Below, piece after piece: positions 58,944-64,000 of a stretch of DNA of 64,000 nucleotides. The DNA is from Ensifer sp. BR816 (GTDB lineage Bacteria > Pseudomonadota > Alphaproteobacteria > Rhizobiales > Rhizobiaceae), in assembly GCF_000378985.1 (NCBI RefSeq), contig NZ_KB905370.1, positions 1,221,330-1,285,329 on the forward strand. The letters run 5' to 3'. The position numbers were made by a program, and so were the translations under genes. The notes below the pieces were generated by a model. That model did no database searches and was not told where the DNA came from. It saw only the letters and a list, made by a program, of their open reading frames with translations. The number at the start of each line of letters is the position of its first letter. Position 1 is the stretch's first letter.

Positions 58944-61926
58944 GGAGGCGACCTCCTTCCTTGTCAAAGAACACCATGTCGCTCACCTCGACCGCGATGG
59001 TCCGGTCGGCCATCGGCACGTAGAGCGTCTGGCCGCGGCGCGCCTGGCCGCCGGCAACAACTGCCATCGCGATCGAGCGGCCGCAATTCGACGACCAGTA
59101 GGACGAGGTCACATGGCCGAGCATGGTCATCGGTTTCGGTTCGTTCGGGTCGGCGACGATCTGGGCACCCTCTTCCAGCACCACCTTGGGATCCTTGGTG
59201 AGCAGGCCGACGAGTTGCTTGCGGCCATCCTTGACGAGGTCGGGCCGCTTCAGGCCGCGAATGCCGACGAAATCCGGCTTCTTCTTGGACACCGCCCAGG
59301 AAACACCGGCATCGTGGGGCGTGAGGGTGCCGTCGGTGTCCTGGCCGACGATGATGTAACCCTTCTCGGCGCGCAGCACGTGCATCGTCTCGGTTCCGTA
59401 GGCGCAGGCGCCCATCGGTTCCGCCCGGGCCCAGATTGCCTCCCAGACCGCCTGGCCGTAATCCGCCGGCACGTTGACCTCGAAGCCGAGTTCACCGGTG
59501 AACGACATGCGGAAGAGCCGTGTCGGTACGCCGCAGATCTTTCCTTCGGCGACGCTCATATGCGGAAGCGCCTCATTGGAGAGGTCAATGCCCTCGACGA
59601 GCGGCGCGATGATCTCGCGCGCCTTCGGCCCCTGTACGGCGATGACGGCCCATTGCTCGGTCGTCGAGGTCAGCCACACCTTGAGATGCGGGAACTCCGT
59701 CTGGAGATAGTCTTCCATGTGCTGGAGGACGCGCGGCGCGCCGCCGGTCGTCGTCGTCACATGGAAGCGATCCTCGGCCAGCCGGCCCACGACGCCGTCG
59801 TCATAGACGAAGCCGTCGTCGCGCAGCATGATGCCGTAGCGGCAGCGGCCAGGCTTCAGATTGTCCCAGGCGTTGGTGTACATGAGGTTCAGGAACTGGG
59901 CCGCATCCGGGCCGACCACCTCGATCTTGCCGAGGGTCGAGGCATCGAACACGCCTGCAACGTCGCGAACCGTCTTGCACTCGCGGGCGACCGCCTCATG
60001 CATGCTCTCGCCCGCCTTCGGATAGAACCATGCGCGCTTCCAGTTGCCGACATCCTCGAACTCGGCGCCCTGCGCCTCCTCCCAGGCATGCATCGGCGTC
60101 TTGCGGGCCGGATCGAAGAGGCTGCCGCGCGAGTGGTTGACGATCGCGCCGAAGGTTATCGGCGTGTAGGGCTGGCGGAAGGTCGTCAGTCCGACCTCGG
60201 GAATCCCCTTGCCCAGCGCTTCCGCGGCGATCGCAAGCCCGTGCATGTTGGAAAGCTTGCCCTGGTCGGAAGCCATGCCGTTGGTGGTGAAGCGCTTGAT
60301 GTGCTCCACCGAGTGCATGCCCTCGCGCACGGCAAGGCGAATGTCCTTGGCGCAGACGTCGTGCTGGAAGTCGATGAAGGCCTTGACGGTCGTATCCGGA
60401 CCCGCCCCTTCGGCCGCCCCGATCATGCCACCCGTCCAGTCGAAGGCGTTCTGACCGGTGAGCGCGACCTGCGTGCCACCTTCGGCGCCGGCGGCGCGTG
60501 CCGCCAGCTCGCCGGCGGCAAGTGCCTCGTCGATCGTCGACTGAAGATCGTCGGTGCCGTTGCAGGCGCCAATCGAAAGGCAGTCCTGAGCGTAGGTGCC
60601 GGGCAGGAAGCGCTCGGTCTCCGCATCGAACTTCACCTTGCCGCGCGACTGCGAGAAGAGGTGCACCGACGGCGTCCAGCCGGCCGAGACCAACAGTGCA
60701 TCGACGGCGATCTTGCGCGCCCCGCCGCCATTGCGGGCGACGTTGATCGAAGCGATCCGAAGCTTGCCGGTGGTGTTGACGACGGAGTGCCCCGTCAGCA
60801 CCTCGATGCCGAGCTGTCTCGCCTTCTCCAGCACCGCTTCACCCGGCTTTTCGCGGCAATCGACGATCACGGCAACCGCGACGCCGGCCTTCTTGAGGTC
60901 GAAGGCAGCCTCGTAGGCGGAATCATGCGCCGTGTAGATGCCGACGTTCTTGCCGACGGCGACGCCGAAGTGGTTGAGATAGGCGCGGCCAGCCGATGCC
61001 AGCATGATGCCCGGCCGGTCGTTGTTGGCAAAGACCATGTGGCGCTCGATCGCGCCGTTGGCGAGGATGACCTTCTTGGCGCGCACCTGCCAGAGCCGCT
61101 CGCGCGGCAGCGCCTTGTCCGGCGCGGCGAGATGGTCGGTCACCCGCTCGACCAGTCCGACGAAATTGTGGTTGTAGTAACCGAAGGCCGTCGTGCGCGT
61201 CAGCACGGTGACGTTGTCCATGCCCGCAAGCGCCTTGCCGGTCTCCTGCGCCCACCCATAGCCGGGCTTGCCGTCGACGACCGTACCGGAGTCGTAGTGG
61301 AGCGCCCCGCCGACTTCCGGCTGTTCGTCGCACAGGATAACCTTCGCGCCAGCCTTCGCAGCCGCCAGTGCGGCCGCAAGACCGGCGACGCCGGCGCCAA
61401 CCACCAGCACGTCGCAATGGGCATAGCGGCTGGCATAGTGATCCGGATCGGGCTCGGTCGGTGCAACGCCGAGGCCGGCTGCCCGGCGGATGAAGGGCTC
61501 GTAGAGCGCGTGCCACGCCGCCTTCGGCCACATGAAGGTCTTGTAGTAGAAACCGGCGGCGAAGAAGGGCGACAGGAAATCGTTGAAGCCGCCGACATCG
61601 AAGGCGAGCGACGGCCAGCGGTTCTGCGAGGCGACCTTCATGCCGTCGAAGACTTCCTGCACGGTGGCGCGCACGTTCGGCTGGCGGCGGGCCGCATCGC
61701 GCGAGACATCAAGAAGCGCATTCGGCTCCTCGGCGCCCGCGGAAAGAATGCCGCGCGGGCGGTGATATTTGAACGAACGGCCGACGAGATGGATGTCGTT
61801 GGCGATCAGCGCCGAGGCGACCGTGTCGCCCTCGAGCGCCGTCAGCGTGCGGCCGTCGAAGGTGAACCTGGCGGTGCGGGCCGGCGTCAGGCGCCCCGCT
61901 CCGGAAATGCGATTGACCCCGCTCAT
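58936..61926 (-). CDS. soxA: Sarcosine oxidase alpha subunit
   Basis: The 996-residue subunit binds NAD and folate and contacts the covalent flavin. An N-terminal 2Fe-2S-like fold without the cysteines (RTARFTFDGRTLTALEGDTVASALIAND) leads to a dinucleotide-binding domain (DVLVVGAGVAGLAAALAAAKAGAKVILCDEQPEVGG, split, about 175-210). The C-terminal third is a GcvT-like aminomethyltransferase domain for tetrahydrofolate (MSFTGELGFEVNVPADYG, LRAEKGYIIVGQDTDGTLTPHDAG). ATG 61924-61926 after AGGAGC is the start and overlaps the soxD stop as ATGA. Length is the normal ~990. Confidence 0.95.
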   Translation of the reverse strand: MSGVNRISGAGRLTPARTARFTFDGRTLTALEGDTVASALIANDIHLVGRSFKYHRPRGILSAGAEEPNALLDVSRDAARRQPNVRATVQEVFDGMKVASQNRWPSLAFDVGGFNDFLSPFFAAGFYYKTFMWPKAAWHALYEPFIRRAAGLGVAPTEPDPDHYASRYAHCDVLVVGAGVAGLAAALAAAKAGAKVILCDEQPEVGGALHYDSGTVVDGKPGYGWAQETGKALAGMDNVTVLTRTTAFGYYNHNFVGLVERVTDHLAAPDKALPRERLWQVRAKKVILANGAIERHMVFANNDRPGIMLASAGRAYLNHFGVAVGKNVGIYTAHDSAYEAAFDLKKAGVAVAVIVDCREKPGEAVLEKARQLGIEVLTGHSVVNTTGKLRIASINVARNGGGARKIAVDALLVSAGWTPSVHLFSQSRGKVKFDAETERFLPGTYAQDCLSIGACNGTDDLQSTIDEALAAGELAARAAGAEGGTQVALTGQNAFDWTGGMIGAAEGAGPDTTVKAFIDFQHDVCAKDIRLAVREGMHSVEHIKRFTTNGMASDQGKLSNMHGLAIAAEALGKGIPEVGLTTFRQPYTPITFGAIVNHSRGSLFDPARKTPMHAWEEAQGAEFEDVGNWKRAWFYPKAGESMHEAVARECKTVRDVAGVFDASTLGKIEVVGPDAAQFLNLMYTNAWDNLKPGRCRYGIMLRDDGFVYDDGVVGRLAEDRFHVTTTTGGAPRVLQHMEDYLQTEFPHLKVWLTSTTEQWAVIAVQGPKAREIIAPLVEGIDLSNEALPHMSVAEGKICGVPTRLFRMSFTGELGFEVNVPADYGQAVWEAIWARAEPMGACAYGTETMHVLRAEKGYIIVGQDTDGTLTPHDAGVSWAVSKKKPDFVGIRGLKRPDLVKDGRKQLVGLLTKDPKVVLEEGAQIVADPNEPKPMTMLGHVTSSYWSSNCGRSIAMAVVAGGQARRGQTLYVPMADRTIAVEVSDMVFFDKEGGRLHG

Positions 61927-62264
61927 TGGGCTGCTCCTTCCAGGGCCTCGTAGGTTTCGACCGTCGCGCTCGTTTCGGGCTCCGCGTCGAGATTTGGCTT
62001 CGGCTCGCCGGCCTTGTAGGTCGTCAGGAACCGGTCGCTGACCGTGTCGCGCGCCGCGTTGAAGAAGCGGCCGCAGCCGTGGATGTGGCGCCATCTCTCG
62101 AAGATTACGCCCTTGGGATTGTCGCGCAGGAAGAAATAGGCCTCGAACTCTTCGTCGCTGATGTCGGCCATATTGGTGGGGCGGGCGATGTGGGCATCAC
62201 CGCCGTTGCGGAATTCGAGCTCGGAGCGCTCTTCTTCGCAGTAGGGGCAATAAATCAGAAGCAT
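61923..62264 (-). CDS. soxD: Sarcosine oxidase delta subunit
   Basis: The 113-residue subunit carries structural zinc. Cys6 and Cys9 (LIYCPYCEEERSELEF) with a His and Cys in WRHIHGCGRFFNAARDTVS are its ligands. RPTNMADISDEEFEAYFFLRDNPKG is typical of the family. ATG 62262-62264 is used, since the family starts MLLIYCPYC; the longer open frame overlaps soxB. AGGA is nine bases upstream. It links soxB and soxA in the operon. Confidence 0.94.
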   Translation of the reverse strand: MLLIYCPYCEEERSELEFRNGGDAHIARPTNMADISDEEFEAYFFLRDNPKGVIFERWRHIHGCGRFFNAARDTVSDRFLTTYKAGEPKPNLDAEPETSATVETYEALEGAAQ

Positions 62265-62280
62265 CTGGAAAGTCCTCGCA

Positions 62281-63534
62281 TCAATGCGCAACGGCGGCAG
62301 CGGCCGCCTCGTCGATGAGCCGCCCGGTGCGGAAGCGTTCGAGCGTCAGGCCTGCGGCGAGCCGGTGCGGCTCCCCGCGTGCGATGAGATGGGCAAAGAG
62401 ATTGGCCGAGCCCGGCGTTGCCTTGAAGCCGCCCGTTCCCCAGCCGGCATTGAGGTAGAGTCCGGGTACCGGCGTAACGCCCTGGATCGGCGAGCGATCC
62501 TGCGTCACGTCGACGATGCCACCCCATTGCCGCATCATCTTGACGCGGCGGAACATCGGGAAGAGCTCGCAGATCGCATCAAGCGTATGCGTGATGATCT
62601 GCAGGCCGCCGGTCTGCGAATAGGAATTGTACTGGTCGGTGCCGGCGCCGATGACGAACTCGCCCTTGTCGGATTGCGAGATATAGGCGTGCACCGAGTT
62701 CGACATCACCACGCATGGGAAGATCGGCTTCAGCGGCTCGGAGACGAGCGCCTGCAGCGGCTGGCTCTGCAGCGGCACGCGTACATCCGCCATCTGCATC
62801 AGCACCGAACTGTGGCCGGCGGCCGAAATGCCGACCTTCTTCGCGCCGATGAAGCCGCGATTGGTATCGACACCGGTGACCCGCCCGGTTTCGTCGCGGC
62901 GGATGCCGGTCACCTCGCAGTTCTGGATGATATGCACGCCCCGGTCGGACGCGCCACGCGCATAGCCCCAGGCAACCGCGTCGTGGCGGGCCGTGCCGCC
63001 GCGCCGCTGCAGCGCCGCGCCATTGATCGGGTAGCGGGCGGTCTTGGCGATATCGAGCGGCGGGCAATAAGCCTTCGCCTGCTCCGGCGTCAGCCACTCG
63101 TTGTCAATGCCGTAGAGCCGGTTGGCATTGATGTGCCGCTTGAAGGACTGCTGATCGTGGATGTTGTGCGACAGCATCATGACGCCGCGCGGCGAATACA
63201 TGACGTTGTAGTTCAGGTCCTGCGACAGGTTTTCCCAGAGCTTCAACGAATGCTCGTAGATGTCCATGCTCTCTTCATAGAGATAGTTGGACCGGATGAT
63301 CGTCGTGTTGCGGCCGGTATTGCCGCCGCCGATCCATCCCTTTTCGAGCACCGCGACATTGGTGATGCCATGCTCCTTGGCAAGATAATAGGCGGCCCCA
63401 AGGCCATGCCCGCCGCCGCCGATGATGATCACATCATATTGCTGGCGTGGCTCCGGCGAGGCCCAGTGAGGGCCCCAGCCCTTGTGGCCGCGCAACGCCT
63501 CGCGCGCCACGGCGAAAACTGAATATTTGCGCAT
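62281..63534 (-). CDS. soxB: Sarcosine oxidase beta subunit
   Basis: The 417-residue flavoprotein carries FAD and the covalent FMN and oxidises sarcosine. YDVIIIGGGGHGLGAAYYLAKEHGITNVAVLEKGWIGGGNTGRNTTIIRSNYL (split, about 33-85) is the dinucleotide fold of the family. The conserved RQWGGIVDVTQDRSPIQG and LNAGWGTGGFKATPGSANLFAHLI close it. MRKYSVFAVAREAL is the usual start, at ATG 63532-63534 with GGAG 13 bases before. It is the first gene of the leftward soxBDAG operon; the open frame beyond it to 63720 is intergenic. Confidence 0.95.
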   Translation of the reverse strand: MRKYSVFAVAREALRGHKGWGPHWASPEPRQQYDVIIIGGGGHGLGAAYYLAKEHGITNVAVLEKGWIGGGNTGRNTTIIRSNYLYEESMDIYEHSLKLWENLSQDLNYNVMYSPRGVMMLSHNIHDQQSFKRHINANRLYGIDNEWLTPEQAKAYCPPLDIAKTARYPINGAALQRRGGTARHDAVAWGYARGASDRGVHIIQNCEVTGIRRDETGRVTGVDTNRGFIGAKKVGISAAGHSSVLMQMADVRVPLQSQPLQALVSEPLKPIFPCVVMSNSVHAYISQSDKGEFVIGAGTDQYNSYSQTGGLQIITHTLDAICELFPMFRRVKMMRQWGGIVDVTQDRSPIQGVTPVPGLYLNAGWGTGGFKATPGSANLFAHLIARGEPHRLAAGLTLERFRTGRLIDEAAAAAVAH

Positions 63535-63875
63535 CCGCCTGCTACTCCATGAACCCCGAAAGAAAAACGTCTCGTCGGCGTTAGAAATCGCAAATCCGCT
63601 GGCGGCGCAACGTTTCTTTTGCGACGCGATCCGGCGGACTTGGACGGACTTGCGACATGGGCGACAAGCTGCGCCAGGCATTTCGGGTGGGATGGCACCC
63701 TCCCGTCGACAATGGCGCATTTTTGCCGGCGGCTGCGATCTCGCCGCTGGACTTTCGGCCCGTCATCTGGTATCCGCTCCTCTAATCGTAGAGCTTTCGG
63801 CTCGGCGAACGCAGACTTATTGCCTCCCAAACCTGATGGTGAGGCTGCCAACTCGAACAAAGGAACGGGATTCAC
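63535..63875. other. Divergent promoter region between soxB and rpsU
   Basis: The 341 bp should contain leftward promoters for soxB and rightward ones for rpsU. I saw no consensus promoter, operator or riboswitch with enough support to list. Several frames are open here because of GC-rich composition, but none has a family character or a ribosome site. Confidence 0.5.
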
Positions 63876-64000
63876 GTGCAGGTACTTGTCCGCGACAACA
63901 ATGTCGATCAGGCTCTCCGCGCTCTCAAGAAGAAGATGCAGCGCGAAGGCATTTTCCGCGAAATGAAGATGCGTGATTTCTACGAAAAGCCGTCCCAGAA
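63876..64000 (+). CDS. rpsU: 30S ribosomal protein S21, N-terminal part (partial at window edge)
   Basis: The 41 complete codons read [20 protein letters not shown], then [21 protein letters not shown]. This is the start of bacterial S21, a small basic protein of the 30S platform near the anti-Shine-Dalgarno end of 16S rRNA. GTG 63876 fits the family N terminus (MQVLVRDNN), with AAAGGAAC about 12 bases before. The gene runs off the right edge, with about 30 residues missing. Confidence 0.94.
   Translation, partial: MQVLVRDNNVDQALRALKKKMQREGIFREMKMRDFYEKPSQ

Noticed and set aside
58471..61953. 1160-residue plus-strand ORF opposite soxA
   Set aside because: It is antisense to soxG and soxA, with no recognisable domain or ribosome site, and arises from high third-position GC.

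Overview
The window is chromosomal DNA of a Sinorhizobium/Ensifer-type alphaproteobacterium (order Rhizobiales). This rests on gene content: gltB, an ibpA-like small heat shock gene behind a ROSE thermometer, hisN, an MmgR-type sRNA, cpdR, ilvD, a glgPBCA-pgm-glgX operon and soxBDAG. It also rests on rhizobial intergenic palindromes. No database search was possible. All family names come from reading the translations.

Layout. 1-7.2 kb is core chromosome: the 5' end of gltB (cut by the window edge), a threonine-aldolase-type PLP enzyme, the small heat shock gene with a sigma-32-like promoter and RNA thermometer, a probable multi-hairpin sRNA, an alpha/beta hydrolase, hisN, the MmgR-like sRNA, an N-formylglutamate amidohydrolase, cpdR and tRNA-Val(GAC).

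7180-23992 is an integrated, phage-like element of 16.8 kb. It lies between a 47-bp duplication of the tRNA-Val 3' end (attL 7180-7226, attR 23946-23992). It carries a tyrosine integrase and an overlapping Xis-like gene. A divergent ribbon-helix-helix pair sits over three operator-like repeats. Accessory genes include a stand-alone ATP-dependent DNA ligase. A replication-initiator-like gene contains three 23-bp-spaced iteron-like repeats. The minus-strand structural operon runs capsid, portal, two small genes, tape measure, a small unknown gene and tail fibre. No terminase, prohead protease, tail tube or lysis gene can be seen, so the element is either decayed or a satellite.

24-37 kb is mixed chromosome: two poorly known small genes, a second sRNA candidate, a redoxin downstream of a zinc-ribbon/adenylate-cyclase/ATPase/TPR protein, ilvD, two MarR regulators with clear palindromic operators, GFA, DUF1579 and VOC proteins, and a divergent LysR/aldo-keto reductase pair.

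37.4-44.3 kb holds a transglutaminase-DUF2126 protein, a fused circularly permuted ATP-grasp/alpha-E protein and a second transglutaminase. This set matches a predicted but uncharacterised peptide-ligation system. A TadG-like von Willebrand A protein follows.

45.9-57.3 kb is the glycogen operon glgP-glgB-glgC-glgA-pgm-glgX, with a perfect 45-bp inverted repeat between pgm and glgX. A MaoC/NodN-like hydratase and an internally deleted DUF2332 pseudogene follow. The window ends with soxBDAG (sarcosine oxidase, minus strand) and the start of rpsU.
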